Part shown: positions 41,426 through 51,745 of the stretch, piece after piece
How the letters are laid out: each line of letters starts with the position of its first letter
Numbering within the stretch: position 1 is the stretch's first letter
Assembly: GCF_027922005.1 (NCBI RefSeq)
Contig: NZ_BSEV01000001.1
Coordinates: forward strand, 335,638 to 399,637
Source: Streptosporangium carneum
Lineage (GTDB): Bacteria; Actinomycetota; Actinomycetes; Streptosporangiales; Streptosporangiaceae
Reading direction: 5' to 3'
DNA length: 64,000 nt
Translations under genes and position numbers: made by a program
The notes under the pieces: generated by a model
What the model was told of the DNA's origin: nothing
Database searches by the model: none
What the model saw: the letters and a program-made list of their open reading frames with translations, nothing else

Positions 41426-41470
41426 CGGCGGCCCCATACAGACTTCTCTTTCGAAAAGGACCCATCACCC

Positions 41471-43960
<2,490 letters not shown>

Positions 43961-43963
43961 CCC

Positions 43964-44686
43964 GTGAGCTCTCAGGCAAGACCAGGACCACGTCCTGCTT
44001 CCTCGTCGACACGCGACCAGGTGACAGCGAAGATGGACAAGGCCACCGGAACGGACCCCGTTGAGGCGGCCGAGTCGCCGGCAGGCGGTAGCAAGCCCAC
44101 GCCGGAGACCGATAATTCGGTAACCGATGACTTCAAGGGCAGGCAGAGCGTGACGGCTATCGAGGACGGCAAACCAGGCGATCCAGCGACGCGTCCGCGT
44201 CCGGCGTCGGGCGAGGCTGGAAACCCCTCCTGGGCTCCGGGAGGGCTGTCCGCGCCTCCCCCCGCCCCGGACGGCAGGAAACCGGCGTCTGACACCTCTC
44301 CGAGGACGCCGCGCAAGGCCCATCTGGTGCTGCGCAGAGTCGAGCCGTGGTCGGCCATGAAGTTCAGCTTCGTGGTCTCGCTGGTCTGTTTCGTGGTGCT
44401 GTTCGTCGCCGTCGCGGTCCTCTACATGGTGCTGAACGGCCTCGGGGTGTTCGACAACATCATCCAGACGGTCAACCAGTTCACCGTCTCGGACGGCAAG
44501 CCCTCGGCCAACGGCTTCGACATCGCCTCCTGGTTCGAGCCGGTCCGCATCCTCGGCTACACCGCCCTGATCGGCGCGGTGAACGTCGTCCTGATCACGG
44601 CACTGTCCACCCTCGGCGCGGTGATCTACAACATCGCCTCCGACCTGGTCGGCGGCGTCGAGGTCACCTTCAGCGAGGCCGAGTAG
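43964..44686 (+). CDS. DUF3566 membrane protein
   Basis: 240 residues: a Pro/Ser-rich cytosolic N-terminus (about 110 residues) then a DUF3566 domain with two membrane helices (FSFVVSLVCFVVLFVAVAVL and ILGYTALIGAVNVVLITALS). Conserved downstream of gyrA in actinobacteria (Rv0007 in M. tuberculosis); function not established. It begins 3 bases after gyrA and is probably co-transcribed. Confidence 0.9.
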   Translation: MSSQARPGPRPASSSTRDQVTAKMDKATGTDPVEAAESPAGGSKPTPETDNSVTDDFKGRQSVTAIEDGKPGDPATRPRPASGEAGNPSWAPGGLSAPPPAPDGRKPASDTSPRTPRKAHLVLRRVEPWSAMKFSFVVSLVCFVVLFVAVAVLYMVLNGLGVFDNIIQTVNQFTVSDGKPSANGFDIASWFEPVRILGYTALIGAVNVVLITALSTLGAVIYNIASDLVGGVEVTFSEAE

Positions 44687-44697
44687 GCATCCGCCGC

Positions 44698-44727
44698 CAT
44701 GTCCCCGGCCACCGAGCCGGGGACATG
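44698..44727. terminator. Terminator after gyrA-DUF3566
   Basis: CATGTCCCCGGC (44698-44709) pairs with GCCGGGGACATG (44716-44727); no T run. Confidence 0.7.
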
Positions 44728-44824
44728 GCGCAAGCCGGTGCCGGGACAGGGTAAGCTTTTCCCTGTTCGAGCGAACGGATTCGCCTCCACAAGAGGGATG
44801 CGATACCGTTCTTGCACGCAACAA

Positions 44825-44898
44825 GGGGCTATAGCTCAGACGGTTAGAGCGCTTCCCTGATAAGGAAGAGGTCCCAGGTTCAAGTCCTGGTAGCCCCA
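44825..44898 (+). tRNA. tRNA-Ile (GAT anticodon)
   Basis: 74 bases without an encoded CCA end. The acceptor GGGGCTA pairs with TAGCCCC; the anticodon arm CTTCC-CTGATAA-GGAAG gives GAT at 44859-44861; the T arm is CCAGG-TTCAAGT-CCTGG. It lies after gyrA as in mycobacteria (ileT), but the usual following tRNA-Ala is not here. Its 3' half is the left attachment site of the island. Confidence 0.96.
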
Positions 44899-44960
44899 CA
44901 CAGTTCTCCCAGCTCAGAGGCTAGATCCCAAGATCGCGGATCTGGCCTCTTGATCGTTTG
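44856..44960. repeat. Left attachment site (attL-like): 3' half of tRNA-Ile plus 62 bases
   Basis: Matches 52571-52675 over 105 bases with about six differences, including an identical 27-base core (44873-44899). The part beyond the tRNA contains an inverted repeat (AGAGGC..GATCC with GGATC..GCCTCT) that looks like the tRNA terminator. A tandem GTTTGTTAGCC/GTTTGTTAGTG follows immediately. Confidence 0.88.
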
Positions 44961-45180
44961 TTAGCCGTTTGTTAGTGGGATCTCCCCCGATCAGGTGACA
45001 GAGATCAGTCCACATCGACAACAGGCGGAAGCCTTGGCGCTCCTGGTGTCACTCCTCTCGTGTCGGTTCGTAGCTTCAGGCGCAGGTGGACGTTCCTGCT
45101 TCTCGACTGGGATCTCATCCCAGAAGTACTCGTACTAGCCTGAGCCGGAGTTCGGAGGTGCCGGCTTCCAGGGAGAGATC
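44961..45180. other. Left island spacer before the ATPase gene
   Basis: No gene seen. It should carry the promoter of the defence pair. GGGAGAG lies 6-12 bases before the ATPase ATG. Confidence 0.4.
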
Positions 45181-46701
45181 ATGCAGTTCGAAGTCCTGCC
45201 AGTTCGGAGGCGGCCACTATCGAATGCGAGAGGGGCGTTCCTGGTCAGAGACAACTGGGACGACTACACCTATAAGACAACGTTCTCCCTGTTCTACCGC
45301 GATGCTGACGAGCTTCATGAGATCGGGGATGTGAAGATCGGTCAATTCGGTATGGAGGATCAGAGTCGCCCCTCACTGCCGGACGGTTTCCGCTTCCATG
45401 AGCTGGGAGACGAGTTCTTCTCTCTCGGACAGGATGACTCCTACTACGAAAAACTTCGCGATCTGGGGGACGGGGTCCGAGAGACGGTACTGCGCGCTCT
45501 GCGTGATGTTGCGTTTGATCAGCAGCTGTACCGACGCGCCCTCACTGAAGATGTGATGACGACATCCTTGATGCGATCGGTCAAGGATGCAACGGTCACA
45601 GGGCAGTACCACCGCATCGCCGTAGGCGGGGTCACGTTGACCGCGTTCCAGTTCACTTACGAAGGACCACCGCTAGTTGAAGCTGAAGGTTCCCCTCTGA
45701 AGCTCTCTTTCGCGGTGGCACCAGATTCTCATCCTCCGACGAACATCCATGCCCTGATCGGTAGCAACGGCGTGGGTAAGACCCGCCTGCTGAACCACTT
45801 GGCCCGATCGATCGCGGACGGTTCCGCCTCGACGGCAGAGGTTGGAAAGATCACAGCCCTTACTGACCGCAACCATCACCCGTTTGCAAACCTGGTTTCT
45901 GTCTGTTTCAGTGCATTCGACCCATTCCAGCCGGTCAGGGTCCCTAACGGGATCAGTCATGCCTATGTGACCCTCAGCCGGGGCGGTGTGCACGACGGTA
46001 GGGTGCCGCAGCCTCCTAAGGACTACCGCGCTTTGGCGGCGGAGTTCGGAACCGCAGTGCGAGGCCTTAACGGTGCACGACTTCTTCGTTGGCAACATGC
46101 GGTGGGGACGCTGGAGGCTGACCCTCTCTTCCGGGATGCGCGGGTATCTGCCGTCACCGAGCCATTGCCTGGTTCATCGCTCCGTATGGAGCCTGAGGCG
46201 TTGTTCGATGGTCTCAGCTCTGGCCATAAGATCGTTTTGCTGGCGATCACTCGTCTGGCTGATCTTGTTGCAGAGCGCACACTTGTCTTGATCGACGAAC
46301 CTGAAACGCACCTGCACCCTCCGCTGCTGGCAGCGTTTATACGAGCCCTATCTGATCTACTCATCGACCGCAATGGCGTTGCTATCATCGCCACCCACTC
46401 ACCCGTCGTTCTACAGGAAACGCCCAGAAGCTGTGTCTGGAAGCTTCGTCGATCCGGGTACCTGCTGATGGCAGACCGCCCAGAGATTGAGACGTTCGGG
46501 GAGAACGTCGGTGTCCTAACTCGCGAGGCTTTCGGTCTTGAGGTCACTCGTTCGGGATTCCACAGCGAGCTGGAGGAGGCAGTGCGTGAAGGCTTGACCT
46601 ACGAGCAAGTCCTGAACCGATTTGATGGACAGCTCGGTGGTGAGGCCAGAGGAATCGTACGTGCTTTGGTTGCAGTACGGGATCGTGAGGGCCGCCTCTG
46701 A
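45181..46701 (+). CDS. ptuA: Septu-type AAA/ABC ATPase (PtuA-like)
   Basis: 506 residues. An N-terminal region of about 180 residues without a known domain precedes an ABC-type ATPase: Walker A GSNGVGKT (194-201), the Septu-family-like SVCFSAFDPF (240-249), signature LSSGHK (345-350), Walker B LVLIDEPETHLHP (368-380) and H-loop ATHSP (404-408). In Septu, PtuA oligomers hold PtuB and gate its nuclease activity during phage infection. Its stop overlaps the HNH gene start (TGATG). Base composition is lower in GC than its neighbours. An OLD-like or RloC-like ATPase is the main alternative, but the HNH partner favours Septu. Confidence 0.82.
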   Translation: MQFEVLPVRRRPLSNARGAFLVRDNWDDYTYKTTFSLFYRDADELHEIGDVKIGQFGMEDQSRPSLPDGFRFHELGDEFFSLGQDDSYYEKLRDLGDGVRETVLRALRDVAFDQQLYRRALTEDVMTTSLMRSVKDATVTGQYHRIAVGGVTLTAFQFTYEGPPLVEAEGSPLKLSFAVAPDSHPPTNIHALIGSNGVGKTRLLNHLARSIADGSASTAEVGKITALTDRNHHPFANLVSVCFSAFDPFQPVRVPNGISHAYVTLSRGGVHDGRVPQPPKDYRALAAEFGTAVRGLNGARLLRWQHAVGTLEADPLFRDARVSAVTEPLPGSSLRMEPEALFDGLSSGHKIVLLAITRLADLVAERTLVLIDEPETHLHPPLLAAFIRALSDLLIDRNGVAIIATHSPVVLQETPRSCVWKLRRSGYLLMADRPEIETFGENVGVLTREAFGLEVTRSGFHSELEEAVREGLTYEQVLNRFDGQLGGEARGIVRALVAVRDREGRL

Positions 46702-47546
46702 TGTGGTCGCTCCCACTGCCATCTCATACAGCCGACAGCGCGTATCGTGTCTGTATCAGCCGCGTTCGCGACGCGGAGCTCAAACAACGGCTCGTGGGGT
46801 TTGAGAGCAGTGTTAGCGATGCGGCAGCTCGTTTTGAGGAAGCAGCCCGGGCCGAGGCTCTGTTCACCCTTAATTCTGTGACTTTTGCACCCGCTTCGGA
46901 GAAAGATCGGGTAGATCTGACCAAGGTCTACACCGACCGTATGGCTAAGAACGGAGCTCCCGGGCGGGCGATCTACGACGCTCTGAAGCTGGCCGCGAAG
47001 CGCTGTCCGCTATGTGGCCACCGCGATGTCGCCACTCTCGACCATCACTTGCCGAAGGCTGGCTACCCTTTCCTGTCCGTTGCACCCGCGAACCTTGTTC
47101 CCGCCTGCAGTGACTGCAACAAGATCAAGTCAGATGCTTTCCCCTCTACAGCGGAAGAGCAGACTCTTCACCCCTACTTCGATGACATCGACCATGATCA
47201 ATGGCTGAGCGCCGAGGTTGTCCCGGGGCGGCCCCCTTCGCTGAAGTTTTTCGTTGATCCGCCACAGCAATGGTCTACCTGCCTAACAGCGCGCGTTCGG
47301 CACCACTTTGCCACCTTCGGCCTTAGTGTTCTCTACAGTGTCCAGGCTGCTACGGAGCTGTCGGAAATCGCCCATGCCTTGAGGATCCAGTTCGACGTTG
47401 CGGGAGAAGAGGGAGTGCGTGGGTACGTCGAACAAGTAGCCGCTAGCCGCAGCGCGGTCCATCTCAACAGCTGGAGAGCTGCAACCTACAGGGCGCTGGC
47501 CAGTAGCTCCTGGTACTGCTCTGGCGGATTTTCGTTCGACTGGTAG
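46701..47546 (+). CDS. ptuB: HNH endonuclease (PtuB-like)
   Basis: 281 residues. A zinc-braced HNH core: CPLC (102-105), DHHLPK (114-119; the DH-x-LPK pattern is typical of PtuB-like and retron-associated nucleases), Asn131 and CSDCN (136-140). The N-terminal 90 residues are helical and the C-terminal 120 residues have no known fold. Translation is coupled to the ATPase gene (stop and start overlap). Nuclease residues are intact. A strong terminator follows, so the two genes form a closed operon. Confidence 0.85.
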   Translation: MWSLPLPSHTADSAYRVCISRVRDAELKQRLVGFESSVSDAAARFEEAARAEALFTLNSVTFAPASEKDRVDLTKVYTDRMAKNGAPGRAIYDALKLAAKRCPLCGHRDVATLDHHLPKAGYPFLSVAPANLVPACSDCNKIKSDAFPSTAEEQTLHPYFDDIDHDQWLSAEVVPGRPPSLKFFVDPPQQWSTCLTARVRHHFATFGLSVLYSVQAATELSEIAHALRIQFDVAGEEGVRGYVEQVAASRSAVHLNSWRAATYRALASSSWYCSGGFSFDW

Positions 47547-47563
47547 TGATGGGGAGGGGCATC

Positions 47564-47695
47564 ATGGCTCCTCTCCAGATGTCGGTCGTGGAATCTCGAA
47601 GAGACTTTGTCGCTCTCTATGAGAGATATGCAGGTGATTCGCTCTCGGAAGACCCGAGAGCGAATCACCTTTTTCTAGATCCTTTCATCTCCTAA
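47564..47695 (+). CDS. Possible small protein after ptuB, reading through the terminator
   Basis: An ATG at 47564 follows a strong GGGGAGGGG site, 18 bases after the ptuB stop, and opens 43 residues (MAPLQMSVVESRRDFVALYE...). The frame continues across the terminator hairpin to a TAA at 47693-47695 and overlaps the end of the opposite HTH gene. No known relative. It could be chance. Confidence 0.25.
   Translation: MAPLQMSVVESRRDFVALYERYAGDSLSEDPRANHLFLDPFIS
47632..47675 (+). terminator. Strong intrinsic terminator of the ptuAB operon
   Basis: AGGTGATTCGCTCTCGG (47632-47648) pairs perfectly over 17 bases with 47654-47670 around a 5-base loop, followed by TTTTTCT. The T run touches the stop codon of the opposing HTH gene. 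Confidence 0.92.
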
Positions 47696-47887
47696 GCTCA
47701 GCAACCGGAGCAAGCTGGCCGTGCTGACACGGTAGAGGTCGCAGATGCGGATGGTGCGTGCCGGGAATTCGTTCTTCTTGGCCAGTTCGTAGGCCTTGGT
47801 TCGGCCGATGCCGAGGATGCGGGCCGCGGTCATGAGGTCCACCGTGGGCGGCAGGTTCTGGAGGTCGCGGAGGGTGAGGTTCTTCAT
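47675..47887 (-). CDS. Small HTH protein, excisionase/AlpA-like
   Basis: 70 residues with a MerR/excisionase-type helix-turn-helix (DLMTAARILGIGRTKAYELA, then NEFPARTIRICDLYRVST). In actinomycete integrative elements such proteins bend att DNA for excision. Its ATG overlaps the methyltransferase stop (ATGA). It is the last gene of a kinase-methyltransferase-HTH operon on the minus strand. Its C-terminus is longer than usual by a short Leu-rich tail. Confidence 0.75.
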   Translation of the reverse strand: MKNLTLRDLQNLPPTVDLMTAARILGIGRTKAYELAKKNEFPARTIRICDLYRVSTASLLRLLSLGDERI

Positions 47888-48757
47888 TCCGCCTCCCCTG
47901 CCGTGGGCGAGGACTCGCGGATGCGGGCGGCGGCCAGCCTGCTGTAGTCCTCGTTGAGTTCGATGCCGATGAACTGCCGACCGAGGTGTCGGGCGGCAAG
48001 AGCGGTCGTTGCCGCGCCGGAGAACGGGTCGAGGACGGTGCCGCCGGGGCGGCAGCCGGCGGCAATGGCGCGCAGGGGGATGTCGATGGGGAACGGGGTG
48101 TAGTGGGCGCCCGGGTAAGGACGGGTGGAGATGGTCCAGACGTCGCCGGGGTTGCGGCCGTTGAGGTGGGCGGTGTCAGAGGGGCCTGGCCGGTCGGTGG
48201 CAGGGCGATGTCGTGACCGTTGCCGTTGGTTGCCGCTTGGTCGTAGGCGCTGGGAGATGGCCAGGGGGTCTGGATGGAGATGGGTTTGGTGGCGCTGCGG
48301 CGGGCGCGGCGGGACAGGGGGCGGTCGCCGGTGTACGGCTCGCAGACGGCGTCGAGGTCGAACCAGTAGAAGCGCTGCTTGACGAGCAGGAAGATCAGCT
48401 CGTAGCGGGTGGACAGGCGGTCCAGGACGGACTGGGGCATGGCGTTGGGCTTGTGCCAGACGATGGCGTTGCGCAGGATCCAGCCGTCCTGCTGGAGGGC
48501 GAAGGCGACCCGCCAGGGCATGCCCGGCAAGTTCTTGGGCGCTACGGCAAGGCGGGAGCGGGGGCGCACCAGGGGCTGGTGCTCGTTGTAGTTCGTGCCG
48601 CGTAGGTAGCCGTCGGAGTTGGCGGCGTAGACGTCGCCGAGGTTCAGCCAGCAGGTGCCGTCGTCGGCCAGCACCCTTCGGGCTCGGTGAACGTCGCGCG
48701 GAGGGTGTCTAACGGCACCGTGGGATACCAGAACTGTCCGAACGGGTGCTTGATCAC
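47884..48757 (-). pseudogene. Frameshifted DNA adenine/cytosine-N4 methyltransferase
   Basis: The GTG start overlaps the kinase stop (GTGA). The first part (HPFGQFWYPTVPLDTLRATF) leads into a different frame at about 48675-48686, which carries VLADDGTCWLNLGDVYAA, RNAIVWHKPNAMPQS and ERFxxFWF-like FLLVKQRFYWFDLDAV. A second shift at about 48191-48206 leads into the C-terminal SAM-binding end (VLDPFSGAATTALAARHLG, then QFIGIELNEDY). The catalytic SPPY/DPPY motif expected at the N-terminus is absent, so a deletion as well as two one-base losses is inferred. Probably an inactive relic of a restriction-evasion or element-protection enzyme. Confidence 0.75.
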
Positions 48758-49299
48758 CGGACCTTTGCCTCGGTCCATGCTCGGGTGAGGATCTCGTTGA
48801 CGGTGTCGTTTGGGGTTTGGTCGGAGGTGTCGAGCCAGAGTCCGAGGCGGGGGGTCTGGTTCCGCAGGCCGTCGTCGAGCAGGTCGATGGTCCACTGGTT
48901 GTAGGCATTCTTGCCGCGGGCTGCTTCCCGGGCGGCGATGGCCTCGGGTCGTGGGGCGAGCACCACGATGAGCAGCGGCCGTTGCTGGATGAGTTCGATC
49001 ATCTCGGTGAGGTGTTCGCCGAGGATGACGTCTTGGGCGACCACCGTGAACCCCTCCCGGAAGTACTCATTGCAGGTCGCCGCTGTCAATCGGTGGCGCA
49101 GACGCAGCTGCCGCACCGCCTCCTCGGAAGGGTCGGGAGTCATGTCCGCCTGCCCGTTGATCACCATGCGCCGGAACAGGTCACCTCGGACGTGCACCGA
49201 GCGAGGCAGCCGTTCAGCCAGCAACTGCGCGATGGTCGACTTCCCGGCCGCCTGGATCCCGGTGATGAGGATGACGGCCTGCTGATGTGCTGGGGTCAC
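48754..49299 (-). CDS. P-loop kinase/phosphotransferase-like ATPase
   Basis: 181 residues from the GTG at 49297-49299. Walker A GIQAAGKST (about 13-21), followed by a small nucleotide-kinase-like fold with VHVRGDLFRRM, VVAQDVILGEHL and LIVVLAPRPEAIAAREAARG. Similar small ATPases annotated as chloramphenicol phosphotransferase-like or zeta-like kinases occur on actinomycete elements; the substrate is unknown. GTGA overlaps on both sides tie it to the recombinase relic upstream and the methyltransferase downstream. Confidence 0.7.
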   Translation of the reverse strand: MTPAHQQAVILITGIQAAGKSTIAQLLAERLPRSVHVRGDLFRRMVINGQADMTPDPSEEAVRQLRLRHRLTAATCNEYFREGFTVVAQDVILGEHLTEMIELIQQRPLLIVVLAPRPEAIAAREAARGKNAYNQWTIDLLDDGLRNQTPRLGLWLDTSDQTPNDTVNEILTRAWTEAKVR

Positions 49300-49475
49300 T
49301 GCGCGGTGTCCTTCGTGGATCGGCGGCTGATGTCGGCGGCGTAGGTCATCCAGTCGCCGCTGCTGGCGCGTTGCCAGGCGACCGCGACGTCGATGTGGAT
49401 GCCGAGCATGCGGGCGAGCAGGCAACGTTCGCCCTGTTGTGATGTGATGCGCCGCCCGGACTCTGTCGCGCGCGG
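49296..49475 (-). pseudogene. C-terminal relic of a site-specific recombinase
   Basis: A frame without a start codon ends in GERCLLARMLGIHIDVAVAW, then QRASSGDWMTYAADISRR. This resembles the C-terminus of actinomycete tyrosine recombinases that end in a LLGIH-x-x-VAW-x-RA-x-GDW pattern. The upstream catalytic part is missing. Confidence 0.5.
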
Positions 49476-49537
49476 CGCGCGGCCGTCATGCTGTGCGGGT
49501 GGCAGAGCTTATACGGACCGAGGGTGGCATCGGTAGC

Positions 49538-49921
49538 TTACGCCTCAGCCCAGACGCCCAGTTCGTTCCCGCTCGGGTCAGTGAAGTGGAACCGGCGTCC
49601 ACCGGGGAACTCGTACGGCCCGTTCACCACCTGGCCGCCCGCGTTCTTCACAGCCTCCACAGACCGGTCCAGGTCGGTGGAATAGAGCAGCAGAAACGGG
49701 CCGCCTGCCCGCGCCTCCTGGCCTGTGCGGAGACCGCCCACTTCGGGTGCGGCTTCCCCCTGCGGGCTCTGGATGCCGGCGTACCCTGGCCCATAGTCGT
49801 TGAATCGCCAGCCGAACGCTTCGGTGTAGAAGCGCTTGGCCTGCTCAAGGTCGGTGACCGTGAGCTCCACGTAGTCAATGGCATGGTGTCGGTGCGGAGA
49901 TAGCTGAGTCATGTGCTGCAT
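49538..49921 (-). CDS. VOC-family (glyoxalase-fold) protein
   Basis: 127 residues with one VOC module: AIDYVELTVTDLEQAKRFYTE, then FGWRFNDYGPGYAGI, and FHFTDPSGNELGVWAEA with the usual C-terminal Glu-type ligand region. Members bind a divalent metal and act in glyoxal detoxification, dioxygenation or antibiotic sequestration; no specific role is visible. Likely cargo. The alternative start ATG at residue 4 is as good. Confidence 0.8.
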   Translation of the reverse strand: MQHMTQLSPHRHHAIDYVELTVTDLEQAKRFYTEAFGWRFNDYGPGYAGIQSPQGEAAPEVGGLRTGQEARAGGPFLLLYSTDLDRSVEAVKNAGGQVVNGPYEFPGGRRFHFTDPSGNELGVWAEA

Positions 49922-50099
49922 TATGTGCTTCGGCTACGACATCGTGCGCTGACAACGCCGGCTCGCGTCGCGGAGCGGCAACATGCGGGTTGGCTGGGCA
50001 GGGATGGCCACGAGCCGGGCGGAATGGCTGACCAAATGGGTGGTCTTCTTGAGGTGTCCGTAGAGCTTGTCTTTGTCTAGGTCCAACGCGGCGAACAGA

Positions 50100-50575
50100 T
50101 ACAGGACTCGGTCCTCTTGAGGATCACCCGGAAGGCCCGCCGCACGTTGGCCGCGTCCACTCGGTCCCCTGCTTGCCGGCGAAGACGAGGTCGTTCTCCT
50201 GCCACAGATCCCCTGCCTTCTATCCTCGCGAGCGCCTGCCGTTCCCGGTGTCCGCGCAGGGCGTCCACACACAGCCTGGAAAGAGCGAGCGTCCGCCGGG
50301 ACTTCTCCGTCTTGGTGTCTCCCCCGACCCGCACCGAACGCCGTACCATGATCGACGACAGGACCGGGGGATCGGCGTCCGGCTGGCCGTCCAGGTCGAC
50401 GTGTGACCACGTGAGCGCCCGTAACTCCTCGGTCCTGGCGCCGATGAGCAGCGACACCACGACGCGGGCGTGTAGGGTCGCCCCCTCAGCCCCCTTAGCA
50501 CCGACGCCGCCTGGCCGAGCGTCAACGACTTCGAGGGACGTCCTTACCCTTGGGGATCTCGCACAGCTGGGTGAT
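50100..50575 (-). pseudogene. Broken tyrosine integrase (catalytic part only)
   Basis: Pieces of an XerC/phage-type integrase lie in three frames: TLGQAASVLRGL, then HARVVVSLLIGARTEELRAL (the first catalytic Arg box), TKTEKSRRTLALSRLCVDAL, then DLWQENDLVFAGKQGTEWTR, then DAANVRRAFRVILK. The N-terminal arm-binding domain and the final HxxR...Y part are missing. The 5' end stops where the gntR gene begins on the other strand. This was probably the island integrase. Confidence 0.7.
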
Positions 50576-50589
50576 ACGGAGGAGTTCCC

Positions 50590-51579
50590 ATGAACGGCGA
50601 CGAGCACGAGTCCGATCTCGATGATCTCGACCTGACCCCCGAGGAGCGTGACCGGCTCACCGACGCACAACGCCCCTTATGGGAGATCGTCGCCGCGTCC
50701 CTACGCGCCGACGTCCTTGAAGGCCGCTACGCTGCCGGTGCGCCCCTGCCCAGCGAGACCGCCCTGTCGGCTCGCTACAGCGTTTCGCGTCCCACTGTCC
50801 GTGACGCCGTTGAAGCCCTCGTCGGTGAAGGGCTCGCCACCGTGGTACGCGGACGCGGCACCTTTGTCCGTGCCGTCCCCGACCGGTACGCCATCCTGCT
50901 CGGCGCATGGCCCCGCCACGACATCGCCAACGCGGAGTTCATCCCCATCGCCCGTGGCTGGGGATGGAGCCGTCTGCCCATCCCCTTTGGGGAGGACGAC
51001 GAAGGCAGGGAGACCTATGAGCGGGTCGACTTCACCCCTGCCAACCGGGACATCGCCACCGCCCTTGGCCTGAGCACCGGCCACACGGTGTTCCACCGCT
51101 ACAGCCGATGGCGTCACGCCGCAACCGGCCTGATCATCGGCGTCAGCTCCCACACCGTCCGCGAGGTCCTGTCCGACCGGCCCCTCAACCTTCTGAAGAG
51201 CGCCTACGGCATCACCTCACTGGGCTTCTACGAAGCGCTCACCAAAGATCGCGGTCCGGTCACCTGGGAGACCACCGTCACCGCCCGCATGCCCTACGCC
51301 GACGAACGCGAGCTGATGGCCCTGTCGGTCGGCAGTCCGATCCTGATCATCCGCCGCACCCTCGCCGACAAGGACGGCCGCCCCCTGGAGATGACCGAGG
51401 TCAAGGCCGACGCCGAACGTTTCGAGACCGTCTACGCCCGCGAGAACCCCGCTGTTCCCCCTGCCCCAATGGAAGACGTCGACCTCGACGACTTCGAGCC
51501 CGTCCCCGAGAAGCCGGAGCACGAGCAGGAGGAGCAGCCCGCCCCGGAACCCGAAGGCCGGATCCTGCTTCTGCTGTGA
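50590..51579 (+). CDS. GntR-family regulator with UTRA domain (KorSA-like)
   Basis: 329 residues. Winged helix (LWEIVAASLRADVLEGRY, LPSETALSARYSVSRPTVRD, GLATVVRGRGTFV; about 28-95), then a UTRA ligand domain (about 140-275), then a strongly acidic Pro/Glu-rich tail. AICE elements use GntR repressors of this kind (KorSA of pSAM2) to silence transfer and replication. GGAGTTCCC precedes the ATG. The acidic tail is unusual for the family. Confidence 0.82.
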   Translation: MNGDEHESDLDDLDLTPEERDRLTDAQRPLWEIVAASLRADVLEGRYAAGAPLPSETALSARYSVSRPTVRDAVEALVGEGLATVVRGRGTFVRAVPDRYAILLGAWPRHDIANAEFIPIARGWGWSRLPIPFGEDDEGRETYERVDFTPANRDIATALGLSTGHTVFHRYSRWRHAATGLIIGVSSHTVREVLSDRPLNLLKSAYGITSLGFYEALTKDRGPVTWETTVTARMPYADERELMALSVGSPILIIRRTLADKDGRPLEMTEVKADAERFETVYARENPAVPPAPMEDVDLDDFEPVPEKPEHEQEEQPAPEPEGRILLLL

Positions 51580-51580
51580 T

Positions 51581-51745
51581 CAACTGCGCATCGGCATCCT
51601 GGTCTACGCCGCCAACTTCCTGCACGAGTCGTGGCCGGACTTCAACGACCTCCTCGCGACCAAGACGCGTCAGGGGTGCCGGGTGCGCGTCCTCTTGGGC
51701 GACGCCGACTCACCGGTCATCCGAGGCCGGGGAGCCGATCAACCG
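51581..51745 (+). pseudogene. Relic of a DUF5919/phospholipase-D-like regulatory domain
   Basis: A startless frame reads LRIGILVYAANFLHESWPDF, then NDLLATKTRQGCRVRVLLGD and ADSPVIRGRGAD. This resembles the core of the DUF5919 (PLD-like) domain found behind XRE helix-turn-helix domains in actinomycetes. The HTH half and C-terminal end are absent. It begins 1 base after the gntR stop, in another frame. Confidence 0.55.

Noticed and set aside
44899..45180. tRNA-Ala expected after tRNA-Ile
   Set aside because: No cloverleaf-forming sequence is found in the interval; the island begins here instead.
44961..47546. Retron carrying a PtuA/PtuB effector
   Set aside because: No reverse transcriptase or msr/msd-like structured region is present upstream; the ATPase is the first gene after the tRNA.
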